Of a DNA stretch of 64,000 nucleotides, positions 9,479-18,310 are shown piece by piece. The stretch's first letter is position 1, and each line of letters begins with the position of its first letter. Under the pieces are notes generated by a model, which did not search any database, was not told the DNA's origin, and saw only the letters and a list, made by a program, of their open reading frames with translations. Source of the DNA: an uncultured Pelagibacteraceae bacterium (lineage in GTDB: Bacteria; Pseudomonadota; Alphaproteobacteria; Pelagibacterales; Pelagibacteraceae); NCBI GenBank assembly GCA_902633185.1, contig CACPFN010000001.1:95971-159970 (forward strand). The letters are read 5' to 3'. A program made the position numbers and the translations under genes.

Positions 9479-10317
9479 TGAAAAAAAAATTATCTAATAT
9501 TGCTGGTGTTACATTAATTGAAATTCTTATTGGGATATTGATTTCAGTAATAATGATGGGAGCAATGTTCACATCTTATACTGTAGTTAATAACACATAC
9601 TCTCAAGTTACTGATCGGGCAAAAATTTCAACTGCTGGAAGAGACGTTGTTGGAATGATTATGAGAGATGTTAGAAACGCTGGTTTTAAATATTTTGGAG
9701 ATAATATTAAAACAACTAATGCTCATGCTCCAATTCTCATTACCAAAAGCTCAAATTTCAATACTAGCTGTGATAAAATAGATATTGTCTATGGTGGTGT
9801 GAATTATAATGCCACTAGAAATCCTAAATATCAGTATGAAAGATTTAAAGTAACTTATGAATGTAAAGCTTCAACAATTCCAGATAAAACTTCACCTAAA
9901 CTAAGTGGCGGCGGTTATCCACCAATAAAAGCTTTTGCAATTTATAAAACTAAAGTTAAATGGAATAACACCTCGAATAGTTGGGATAATCCATCAACTG
10001 ATGGAAATGATGCAACTTATCCATCGCAGTTGATAGTAGATTATATAGTTGATTTAATATTTAATCCAATTGATGAAACTGGGGTTTTAATAAGCCCTCC
10101 TCCAACTCCCACAAATTCCAACAAAGATAAATTATATAAAATTAAAACTATTGATATCGCAATGACAGTAAGATCGACAAAAGATTTTTTTAGGACATCT
10201 AAAGTTAGAAAAGTATTAGCGATGATTGATAAAAAAAGAGACAAATCAAAAACTGATAAATATTTAAGAGATACTATTGTAGTAACGGCTCATGCTAGAA
10301 ATTTAGGATTAGAATAA
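9478..10317 (+). CDS. PilW-like minor prepilin
   Basis: The start ATG shares its A with the stop of the previous gene. The 279-residue product has leader MKKKLSNIAG then VTLIEILIGILISVIMMGAMF, a PilW/GspJ-type processing site with Glu at +5. The following SYTVVNNTYSQVTDRAKISTAGRDVVGMIMRDVRNAGF resembles PilW family proteins, in which the helix is followed by an arginine-containing segment. The C-terminal head ends in DTIVVTAHARNLGLE. Its position between pilV- and pilX-like genes matches the fimT-pilV-pilW-pilX-pilY1 order of other type IVa pilus systems. Confidence 0.85.
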   Translation: MKKKLSNIAGVTLIEILIGILISVIMMGAMFTSYTVVNNTYSQVTDRAKISTAGRDVVGMIMRDVRNAGFKYFGDNIKTTNAHAPILITKSSNFNTSCDKIDIVYGGVNYNATRNPKYQYERFKVTYECKASTIPDKTSPKLSGGGYPPIKAFAIYKTKVKWNNTSNSWDNPSTDGNDATYPSQLIVDYIVDLIFNPIDETGVLISPPPTPTNSNKDKLYKIKTIDIAMTVRSTKDFFRTSKVRKVLAMIDKKRDKSKTDKYLRDTIVVTAHARNLGLE

Positions 10318-10991
10318 TGAAAAAAAACGAACAAGGATTTGCATTAGTGTTATCATTAGTTTTGATGTTAGCAATGTCATTAATGGGTGGAGCTTTAATT
10401 GTTATTTCAGCAGGAGATCACCGTAGCAATAATAAGAGTGATGAATACCAGCAAACTTTCTATGTCGCAGAAACAGCTTTGATTGAGGGTGAAAAATATG
10501 TTCTTAATAAATTTTTAGGACCTTGGAATACATCTAACCATAAAAGAGATACTTCAAAAAGAGCTTTGCCAGCAAATCAAACTTCTGTTTGGAACGGCGC
10601 AATGACAAAAAAAAATTATACAACAAGTGACAGCTTCTATTTTAATACTAGTACAAATTGTTATCAAAGTTTCTCAGAAATAGACAAAAGTACTCTTAAA
10701 GTTGTTGCATCCGAAAGTTGGAATTTTGGAAAAGTCTTAAGAGATAGTTTTAATACTAATGCATCAAACCAAGAAAAAACTGAAGCTGAGAGATTGCAGT
10801 CTTATTATTATGAGTTTTTTATATCGAGAATTGGAGCTGCACCTTTTAGAGGATACGGATCAAGCGTTAAAAAAGGCGCTACAGACAAAGGAAACGATGG
10901 AATGGCCTATAGAGTTTATGGTTGTGGTATAAAAAAAGATGATGACAGAATGATTGTGGCACTAGAGAGCACTATTGTTCTTCCAAAATAA
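10317..10991 (+). CDS. PilX-like minor pilin
   Basis: The start overlaps the pilW stop by one base. The 224-residue product opens MKKNEQGFALVLSLVLMLAMSLMGGALIVIS. This matches the PilX N-terminal pattern (QxGxALVxxLxxL), including absence of the +5 Glu, as in PilX/GspK-type pilins. It continues with GDHRSNNKSDEYQQTFYVAETALIEGEKYV, also PilX-like (AEAAL...E). GspK-like pilins are thought to cap the tip complex. The family call rests on the first 60 residues and gene order. Confidence 0.82.
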   Translation: MKKNEQGFALVLSLVLMLAMSLMGGALIVISAGDHRSNNKSDEYQQTFYVAETALIEGEKYVLNKFLGPWNTSNHKRDTSKRALPANQTSVWNGAMTKKNYTTSDSFYFNTSTNCYQSFSEIDKSTLKVVASESWNFGKVLRDSFNTNASNQEKTEAERLQSYYYEFFISRIGAAPFRGYGSSVKKGATDKGNDGMAYRVYGCGIKKDDDRMIVALESTIVLPK

Positions 10992-11029
10992 TTTATAATA
11001 ATAAATTAATTTTGAGACAAAAATAAAGG

Positions 11030-11035
11030 TATAAT
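11030..11035 (+). promoter_or_regulatory. Candidate -10 element before the secreted protein and pilY1 genes
   Basis: TATAAT sits 19 bases upstream of the ATG at 11055 in the only sizeable gap (63 bases) within the plus-strand pilus arm. The -35 region at proper spacing is poor (AATTTT-like). It may give the tip genes an internal promoter. Weak, based on a single hexamer in AT-rich DNA. Confidence 0.3.
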
Positions 11036-11054
11036 GTATTAATTATAACTAATT

Positions 11055-11609
11055 ATGAAAAGATTAGTCCAATTTTTTATAATATTCTTTCTATTTTCAG
11101 TACCTGCTAATGCTGCGTGTGATTTTATGATTAAAATTGGTGAGAAAGGCACAAAAGTATTTGAAAAGTTTGCAATTCCTCTGCCTGGTTTTAAAGGAAT
11201 GTGGTACATGCCTGTTCAATCTCCAGAGGTTTGTCCAAATGATAATTTAAACGAAAATATTGCAGTAGAATATGTATTTTTAGGAGATAAACATGAACAA
11301 GCTAAATTAGCAGCTATAAGAATAATTGTTCTTAATGATGGAAATAATACTGAAAACAATAAATTAACATTGATGAATTATGCTAAAAAAGTTTATGGAG
11401 ATTTTGATACTGGTCAAAATCCTGAAATATTCAACAGCTATAATATTTGGGAAAACGGACAAAGTATTGTCATCTATAAAAGAATGTTAGATGCAAATGA
11501 TTTAATTGAAGAAGAAATTATGATTACAAATTTGGAATATGATAAAAAACTAGGTTTATTCTTTAACGAAATTGAAGCAGAAGCAGAAGGGTTTGATAAG
11601 AAGGAATAA
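11055..11609 (+). CDS. Secreted protein of unknown function in pilus operon
   Basis: The 184-residue product has a clear signal peptide (MKRLVQFFIIFFLFSVPANA, then ACDF) and an acidic mixed alpha/beta sequence with two Cys in the mature part (ACDF and EVCPND). I do not recognise a family. It is framed by the PilX-like and PilY1-like genes and shares one base with the pilY1 start codon, so it is probably cotranslated with the tip adhesin. A periplasmic chaperone or accessory role for PilY1 secretion is a reasonable guess from position only. Confidence 0.75.
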   Translation: MKRLVQFFIIFFLFSVPANAACDFMIKIGEKGTKVFEKFAIPLPGFKGMWYMPVQSPEVCPNDNLNENIAVEYVFLGDKHEQAKLAAIRIIVLNDGNNTENNKLTLMNYAKKVYGDFDTGQNPEIFNSYNIWENGQSIVIYKRMLDANDLIEEEIMITNLEYDKKLGLFFNEIEAEAEGFDKKE

Positions 11610-14600
11610 TGAATAAGATAAAAATTTTACTATTTAAAATTTTATTTTCTTTAATACTTTTAAGTAACTCAAGTTACGCAAAAAATATACCACCGGGTTC
11701 AGGGATTGGGGATGTTCCAGCAAATATATTAATCTTACTCGATAAATCTGGAAGTATGAGTGTCCGTATGACCAGTGGATCCGGATTTATGTATCCTTAC
11801 GCTTCAGCAGCTGATAGCAGTGGAGATCTTTATATTGGACAATACTGGCGTTATGGGATTAAAAAATTCAATTACTCTACTGCAACTGTAGATACAACTT
11901 TTGCATCTAATGGAACATATGTGGGCTCTGGTAGTTGTAGAAGTTATTATCCTTTAAATATGAAAATTCATAATGGATATTTGTATGTAGCCTCTTATTA
12001 TGATCACAGAGTTTTCAGAGTAAATATATCTACTGGAGCATGTGACTGGAATCACTATATCAGATATCCAAGAAATATAGCCATTGATACTGGTAACAGC
12101 ATTCTTTATGCAAATGGGATATATGGAAATGCGGTCGTTCGAAATTTATCTACAAATACAAATATAAATTGTTCTTGGTCTGGTAATTTAAATGGTCAAA
12201 CCAGATATGGTTCAACAGCAGTAGATGCATCTGGAAATAACTTTTACAGCATTAGTTACTCTAGAATGTACAGATTTACAATAAATCAGTCTACAAGATG
12301 CCCAAATACAAATTATTCAGCACAATGGTATTGGGGTGGAAGTTATTCTTTTGGAATGGATAATCATCCCTCTGATGATAACATTTTGTATTTAAACAAT
12401 TATTACTCTCACAGAGTTGAGAAAATAACTTTAAATTCTTCTAAAAATAAAGTTCAATCTAGAAAGACAGCAGGAAGATGCTGTACTGGTAAGTCATCAT
12501 CAACAAATATTAGAATGTATTACCCATGGGGTGTATCAGTAGATAAAACAAATAATAGAGTGATAAGTACTACATATTATAAAATGTCAGTACATGCGTT
12601 TGATCTCGATCTAGGTTTTTTAAAAGAATTTGGTGGATCTAGTGGAACAAGAATGGATGGTGCAAAAGAGGCTATAAAAGCAATTGTTACTGACTCATCT
12701 TTAACTGCAGGAGTTAACTTTGGTTATGCTTATTGGTCATCAGGTGGAGCTGGTTTTAGATCTTGGAGTGGAAATATTACAACAGGAAGAGCTAATCCCT
12801 GTAGTTCTCGAGCATGCTTAAAAGTAAGAGTTCATAAACAAGGTGCCTCAAGGATAAACCAAATAATTGGAAGTTTAAACCCTGGTGGCGGAACAAATGC
12901 AGATGACTGGGCTAGAATTGCTGAAGAGTATTATCTGAGCAGTAGTTATTCTCCAATTGATAAAAATTTATCCTGTCAAAATAGCTATATATTGGTTATT
13001 GGTGATGGTGATTGGTACAATCATAGCAGAGCTCAAAGTAGAGTTGTCAAACTTTTAAACAAACACAAAATTAAAACTTTTACCGTTGCATTTGGTGGAG
13101 GGTTATCAAGCAATGGTATTAGAAATTTCAGAAGAATGGCCCAAGCGGGTGGAACTAATGATGTTATAATTGCAAACACAACAGCATCGCTTAAATCACA
13201 ATTAAAAGCAGCGATATCACAGGTTATTGCATCTAAACTATCTTTTACTGCTCCTGCAATTACAGCTACTATAGAAAAAGGTGGATCATTATACCAAGCA
13301 CAGTTTGATTATATCCAAAATAAAGAATGGCAAGGTAAATTAACAAGAACAAAATTAAATCCAGATGGAAGTTTAGATCTTAATGATAAAGGAAATTGGG
13401 ATGCTTCAGACAAACTTGAAAAAAGAACAAGTGCTAGAAAAATTTGGAGCCAAGTGCCTGGGGTAGATTATAGAACAAATTATAATAACTTTGTTGATAC
13501 TAATTGGAGTTCAATAAACACGCTATTTGAGACAACAGGAAATGAAGTTGCTGGATATCATAATAAAACTGATAGTCCATCAAATACACAAAGATGTAAA
13601 AATGTTTCTTCGGTCAAAGATGCTGTCAGTGGTGTTAACGAGGATGATATTAAAGGACTAATTAATTTTATTAGAGGTAAAGACTATTTTGATTACGATG
13701 GTGATTGTAATTTAACTGAGAAAAGACCTAAGGCATTGGGAGATATATATCATTCTGAGTTGGTGGTTATTGGAAATCCAGAAGCTGAAACTGCATTTGT
13801 TGGTTCCAATCAAGAATCTTATTGGAGATCTATTAAAGGATATGATGCATGGGCAGCTTCTGTAAAAAGAGATGAAATCATTTATGTTGGTGCCAATGAT
13901 GGAATGCTTCATGCATTCAATGCATCAAATGGAGAAGAAGAATGGGCATTCGTTCCTCCATTGTTAGCTGCATCTTTCCCAAGCATGGTTAATGTTAATT
14001 TAAATAGATCTGTTGGTGGTTCAAATGCAATTTATGGTGTAGATGGATCGCTGGTTGCACACGATATGTATTTCAAAAGTGCATTTGACAGCTCTAAACA
14101 GTGGCATACTATTTTAATGGTGCCGTATGGAAGAGGTGGTGGAGGTTTTTCTGTTTTAGATGTTACTAATCCTAAGAAACCTTTACATCTATACTCAGTT
14201 TTAAACGATAAAACTAGACGTGAAGTTCATATAATGGATCATAATGGAACGATAAATACATATAATTACATCCCAACATCATGGCCATTAAGCCAAATGG
14301 CAGAGTCAATTGCAGTCGGTGCAAGTCAATCAACTGATTTTACTTGTAAGACAGATCAAAGCACTAAATGTCAAACACACAATGTTTGGACAATACCTAA
14401 TGTAACTTTATCAAAATCAGATTTAAGAATTACAATAGATGATAAAAATTATACAAGCTTTAGTGTTACTACTAATCTTCAAGGCACAGAGATCAGATTA
14501 AATAGAAATTTAACGTATTATGGTGGCGATCCAGGGGATGCATCAAAATCAAGCACAAATATGGGTGTATATTTAAGACCAGGTTCTGTTAATACTGGAG

Positions 14601-15700
14601 TAACGACACAACCAGAATATGATTATAGTCAACTTGGTGAAACATGGTCAGCACCTAGAATTTTAAGACTACCTAACAGTGGTGCAGGAGATACAAATAT
14701 TGAGGATGATATTTATGTAGCTGTAATGGGTGGAGGATTTGGAACTCAATACGAAGGAGTTGGCTCTAATTTAACTATAGTAAATCTTGAAGACACAAGT
14801 TTCCCAGGAAGAATTCATAAATCTATCCCAATTGATGATTTAACAACTAATGATATTGTTAATTCTACTCCTGGTACACCAGTCGTTATTACACCTGATA
14901 CAGCAAGAGGAGTGAATTATAGAGGAGCCTTAGTTTACATAAATGATTTAGAAGGAAAAATTACGAAGTTTAATTTAACTAATATGTCTGATGACGGTGC
15001 TGGAAGCGCTATTTCGTTATATGATAGCACAACATTATTTACTGCAGGCTCTAATCAAACAAATGGTAGATATATGTATCATTCAATGGATGCAACAATT
15101 GGTCAAACAACAAACTCGTTGTGGTTATATACTGGTACTGGAGACTATGAAAGAATTGGATCCACTAATAAAGGAACAGATAATTTAATGCTAGGAATTA
15201 GTGATCCTCATTACCCATCTTACAGAGATGTAGCTGTTGCAACTAAAGCATCAGATTTAACAAATTGTAAAAATACAACTAAAGATACTACGGGAGCTAA
15301 ATGTCCTCAAACCCCTAAAGATGTTGGATGGTATATAACCTTAGATGATTTCCAAAAAGTTACAGCGGAGCCAACGGTATCTAGTGGTTTAGTATATTTT
15401 CCAATATATAAACCTAGCTCATCAGTTAATAAATGTAGCTTAGGTGATGCATTTATTTGTGGAGTAGATGATGAATGTGGAACAAATGTATCAAATAAAC
15501 TTGGATCATTTAGGAATAAAAAAGATACTTGCATGTATGTAGGTCAGGGTGTTTTATCTAGAATAGTAGTTTATGCGAACAAATTATTTGCAAATATTGC
15601 AGGTCAATCAACAAATGCACAGAAGAAAGATTTAGTTGTGCTTGATGCAGCAGCTGGAGGCACTTCTAGCTACAGAAGTTCTTGGAGACAGAACTATTAA
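11609..15700 (+). CDS. pilY1: PilY1-like pilus tip protein with split VWA domain and NHL-like insert
   Basis: The 1363-residue product has a signal peptide (1-24), then a von Willebrand A domain. The metal site is recognisable: DKSGS at 45-49, Thr-429 in PGGGTN, and Asp-466/468 in VIGDGDW. Residues about 51-345, between DKSGSM and the first helix (TRMDGAKEAIKAIV), form six repeats of 40-55 residues with NHL-like signatures such as HRVFRVN and YPWGVSVD, so a beta-propeller seems inserted in the VWA fold. The C-terminal half is the PilY1 propeller (LGDIYHSELVVIGNP, then VGANDGMLHAFNASNGEEEWAF). DYDGD (695-699) looks like an acidic calcium loop. PilY1 proteins sit at pilus tips and govern adhesion and retraction. 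Confidence 0.9.
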   Translation: MNKIKILLFKILFSLILLSNSSYAKNIPPGSGIGDVPANILILLDKSGSMSVRMTSGSGFMYPYASAADSSGDLYIGQYWRYGIKKFNYSTATVDTTFASNGTYVGSGSCRSYYPLNMKIHNGYLYVASYYDHRVFRVNISTGACDWNHYIRYPRNIAIDTGNSILYANGIYGNAVVRNLSTNTNINCSWSGNLNGQTRYGSTAVDASGNNFYSISYSRMYRFTINQSTRCPNTNYSAQWYWGGSYSFGMDNHPSDDNILYLNNYYSHRVEKITLNSSKNKVQSRKTAGRCCTGKSSSTNIRMYYPWGVSVDKTNNRVISTTYYKMSVHAFDLDLGFLKEFGGSSGTRMDGAKEAIKAIVTDSSLTAGVNFGYAYWSSGGAGFRSWSGNITTGRANPCSSRACLKVRVHKQGASRINQIIGSLNPGGGTNADDWARIAEEYYLSSSYSPIDKNLSCQNSYILVIGDGDWYNHSRAQSRVVKLLNKHKIKTFTVAFGGGLSSNGIRNFRRMAQAGGTNDVIIANTTASLKSQLKAAISQVIASKLSFTAPAITATIEKGGSLYQAQFDYIQNKEWQGKLTRTKLNPDGSLDLNDKGNWDASDKLEKRTSARKIWSQVPGVDYRTNYNNFVDTNWSSINTLFETTGNEVAGYHNKTDSPSNTQRCKNVSSVKDAVSGVNEDDIKGLINFIRGKDYFDYDGDCNLTEKRPKALGDIYHSELVVIGNPEAETAFVGSNQESYWRSIKGYDAWAASVKRDEIIYVGANDGMLHAFNASNGEEEWAFVPPLLAASFPSMVNVNLNRSVGGSNAIYGVDGSLVAHDMYFKSAFDSSKQWHTILMVPYGRGGGGFSVLDVTNPKKPLHLYSVLNDKTRREVHIMDHNGTINTYNYIPTSWPLSQMAESIAVGASQSTDFTCKTDQSTKCQTHNVWTIPNVTLSKSDLRITIDDKNYTSFSVTTNLQGTEIRLNRNLTYYGGDPGDASKSSTNMGVYLRPGSVNTGVTTQPEYDYSQLGETWSAPRILRLPNSGAGDTNIEDDIYVAVMGGGFGTQYEGVGSNLTIVNLEDTSFPGRIHKSIPIDDLTTNDIVNSTPGTPVVITPDTARGVNYRGALVYINDLEGKITKFNLTNMSDDGAGSAISLYDSTTLFTAGSNQTNGRYMYHSMDATIGQTTNSLWLYTGTGDYERIGSTNKGTDNLMLGISDPHYPSYRDVAVATKASDLTNCKNTTKDTTGAKCPQTPKDVGWYITLDDFQKVTAEPTVSSGLVYFPIYKPSSSVNKCSLGDAFICGVDDECGTNVSNKLGSFRNKKDTCMYVGQGVLSRIVVYANKLFANIAGQSTNAQKKDLVVLDAAAGGTSSYRSSWRQNY

Positions 15701-15712
15701 TCATTAAAAATA

Positions 15713-18310
15713 ATGAAAAAGATTTTACTAAGTATAGTCTTCTTTTTTTTATTTAGTTCAGTTGGTTATGCTGGCCCATGTTTAACAACCATTGCTAGTG
15801 CATCGACAAATCAATTAGCTTGCGCGGATGATGATATTTTAAAAGTTACTTCTGCTGGGTCAATTACTTACAGTGATAATAAGGCAGTTGATCTAGAAGA
15901 TATCAGTGGAGTTCAAATTACTAATGATGGAACAATTCAAACAGAGAGCGGAACTAATAAACAAATCGCCATAAATGCTGAGTCATCTTTGAATACTACA
16001 ATTACAAATAACGGAACAATCAACTCAGATAATAAGTATGGTGTAATATTAAGTTATGCAGAAAATGTTGTAATTACTAATAATGCAGGGGCAACAATAA
16101 GTGCTGACGGTAATACTGCAATTTATGGAAAAAACGTTGGTAATTGTCATTTTAATGGTACTAATTGCCATTCAGATTTATCTGGTCAGTCAAATGGTGT
16201 TGGTCTTACACTACATAATCATGGAACCATTACCTCTCAACATGAAACCGTTTGGTTAGGTTCAGGAAGTTCAGGTGCTCACAGGAGCAAAGGTATTAAA
16301 ATCTATAACTATGATGGTGGAATTATTAAAACAACAGATGAAGGAGATAGTCCGATTAAAGGTTTTCATTTAGTTGATTTTGAATTTATTAATTATCAGG
16401 GAGGTACAATTGAAGGTGACGACAGACATGCAGTAAATACTGAACAATCTGAAGATATCAATTTTACTAATAATGGTACAATAACTGCAACAGATAAAAG
16501 TGCATTTTATTGTAAAACATGCTCGGATGTTACTTTTAATAATACCGGAACAATGACATCTGGAAATAACGCTGTAGTAATTTCAAACGGGGATAATATA
16601 AGTATAACAAATTCTGGAACAATAACTGCCACTGCTGATAATTCAGGTTTAAATATAAGTGCATCCGACGGTACCGTCGTTACTAATACAGGGACTATTT
16701 CTGGGGTTGATCATGGAATGCAATCTTCAAATGTAGATAATTCTACAATAACAAATCATGGAACTATTTCTGCAAGCTCCAATTCAGGATATGGACTAGT
16801 GTATGAAAATGATGGAACCAACAGAGTAAATAATACTTTAAACAATTATGGTACAATTAGCGCAACATCAGGTTCTCTTGCAGATGGAATTGGTATTGGA
16901 AAAGGTGCAAGTCCAATGTTTAATATTACGATAAATAATTATGGTACAATTTCAGGATCTGATGATTCTATAAAAATGCTTAATTCTTCAAACACGGGTA
17001 TAAATATAGTTACCAAAGGTGACGGTACATATGTTGGTGAGATTAACCTAAATGATTCATCGACAACAATGACATTAGATTGCAGTATTTCAAAAGATCA
17101 AAAAATAGAAATCCATAACAAAACAAATATGGTTATCACAAATAATCTTTGTGGAAACGATACCTATGAAATATTAGATAGCAATAGCGATCCAGATTCA
17201 GATAATTCAGAAACAAATGGTTTCTTATATGTTTATGGTGAAGATTTAGATATTGATAGCCATAATAAAAAATATAGATCTGAAATATTTTTATCTAATT
17301 TAAATGATATTTTTAATTCGGTTTCAGAAGAAAAAAAATCTAGTGGATATTATTCTGTAAAAAAAAGAGACAATATTTATGAAAATGAAACAACAGGGAT
17401 AACTGGGGACTTTAAAATTGAAAATGATAATTTTACACCGTTTTTAAGTTATTCTAGCCAGCAAGCAAAATTTAATAATGGAGAGGCTTTAGATAGTGAA
17501 AATTTAGCTATTGGTTTAAAAAAAGAAATTGATTACGAGAAATTTAAATTTTCTGTTGTTTCAATTTTTGGATTAACTCAAAATAAATATTTAGATCTTG
17601 AAACTGAAACACAACAAACAATTTTAAAAGAAAATCTAGGTCAGTTTGCTGCTGTAAATTATAAAGCATCTAAAGAAATAGAATTTGATGATAGTCAAAG
17701 TTTAAATATTGAAGTAGATGGTAAATATGGTTTAAGAAGACTTCCAACTTACTTAACATCTTTTACAGATGGAGATCTTTCAGTTGATGATGCTGTTGAT
17801 CAAGTATTATCAGGTGGATTTAATGTTGAGTATTCAAAATCTTTTGAAAATGGCTTCGTTCTTAAGCCATATACAGGCCTATCTTTAAATCAAACTTTGA
17901 GTGAAAAAATTGACATTGTTGCAGACGGTGAAAGAAAAGATATGGCCCATTATATGGATGATGATTTAGCAGTAAAAGCTGGTTTAAATATTAGCAAAAA
18001 TACTGATAACTTCGGCCTAAACTTTAATCTAGAATTTAATGAACAGAATGGACTTAAAGACAGCCAAGTAAGTATTTCATTAACGAAAGTAATTCAAAAT
18101 AATATTAGCAAAAAAATAGAAGGACTACCAATTGATCCAGAACTAGAGAAATTATTTGATCAATTACAGTTAGCTAAAGAAAATGAAAGATTAGCTGAGA
18201 TAACTGGTAGAGCAGTTAAAGAAAATAGAATTATGAAAGAAATGATTATTCAATTGATTAAAGAAAATAATAAACTTAAGACAGAAAGAAATCTTCTTTT
18301 AAAAAACTAA
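15713..18310 (+). CDS. Beta-helix outer-membrane (autotransporter-like) protein with coiled-coil tail
   Basis: The 865-residue product has a signal peptide (1-20). The passenger (about 21-480) carries at least ten degenerate turns built on TNxGTIx(T/S), for instance TNNGTIN, TNSGTITA, TNHGTISA and NNYGTISA, as in beta-helical adhesins. An acidic linker (490-520) leads to alternating strands (about 565-795) that look like an outer-membrane barrel. It then ends in a charged helical tail (about 803-865, LEKLFDQLQLAKENERL onward, heptad-like) rather than an aromatic-terminated strand. It begins 12 bases after the pilY1 stop and closes the pilus arm. The function is inferred to be adhesion or surface display. 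Confidence 0.75.
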   Translation: MKKILLSIVFFFLFSSVGYAGPCLTTIASASTNQLACADDDILKVTSAGSITYSDNKAVDLEDISGVQITNDGTIQTESGTNKQIAINAESSLNTTITNNGTINSDNKYGVILSYAENVVITNNAGATISADGNTAIYGKNVGNCHFNGTNCHSDLSGQSNGVGLTLHNHGTITSQHETVWLGSGSSGAHRSKGIKIYNYDGGIIKTTDEGDSPIKGFHLVDFEFINYQGGTIEGDDRHAVNTEQSEDINFTNNGTITATDKSAFYCKTCSDVTFNNTGTMTSGNNAVVISNGDNISITNSGTITATADNSGLNISASDGTVVTNTGTISGVDHGMQSSNVDNSTITNHGTISASSNSGYGLVYENDGTNRVNNTLNNYGTISATSGSLADGIGIGKGASPMFNITINNYGTISGSDDSIKMLNSSNTGINIVTKGDGTYVGEINLNDSSTTMTLDCSISKDQKIEIHNKTNMVITNNLCGNDTYEILDSNSDPDSDNSETNGFLYVYGEDLDIDSHNKKYRSEIFLSNLNDIFNSVSEEKKSSGYYSVKKRDNIYENETTGITGDFKIENDNFTPFLSYSSQQAKFNNGEALDSENLAIGLKKEIDYEKFKFSVVSIFGLTQNKYLDLETETQQTILKENLGQFAAVNYKASKEIEFDDSQSLNIEVDGKYGLRRLPTYLTSFTDGDLSVDDAVDQVLSGGFNVEYSKSFENGFVLKPYTGLSLNQTLSEKIDIVADGERKDMAHYMDDDLAVKAGLNISKNTDNFGLNFNLEFNEQNGLKDSQVSISLTKVIQNNISKKIEGLPIDPELEKLFDQLQLAKENERLAEITGRAVKENRIMKEMIIQLIKENNKLKTERNLLLKN

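Noticed and set aside
15900..16990. Recurring short DNA similarity resembling a repeat or CRISPR-like array
   Set aside because: The similarity follows the coding frame of the beta-helix protein (TNxGTI turns), with irregular spacing and no constant repeat or spacers.
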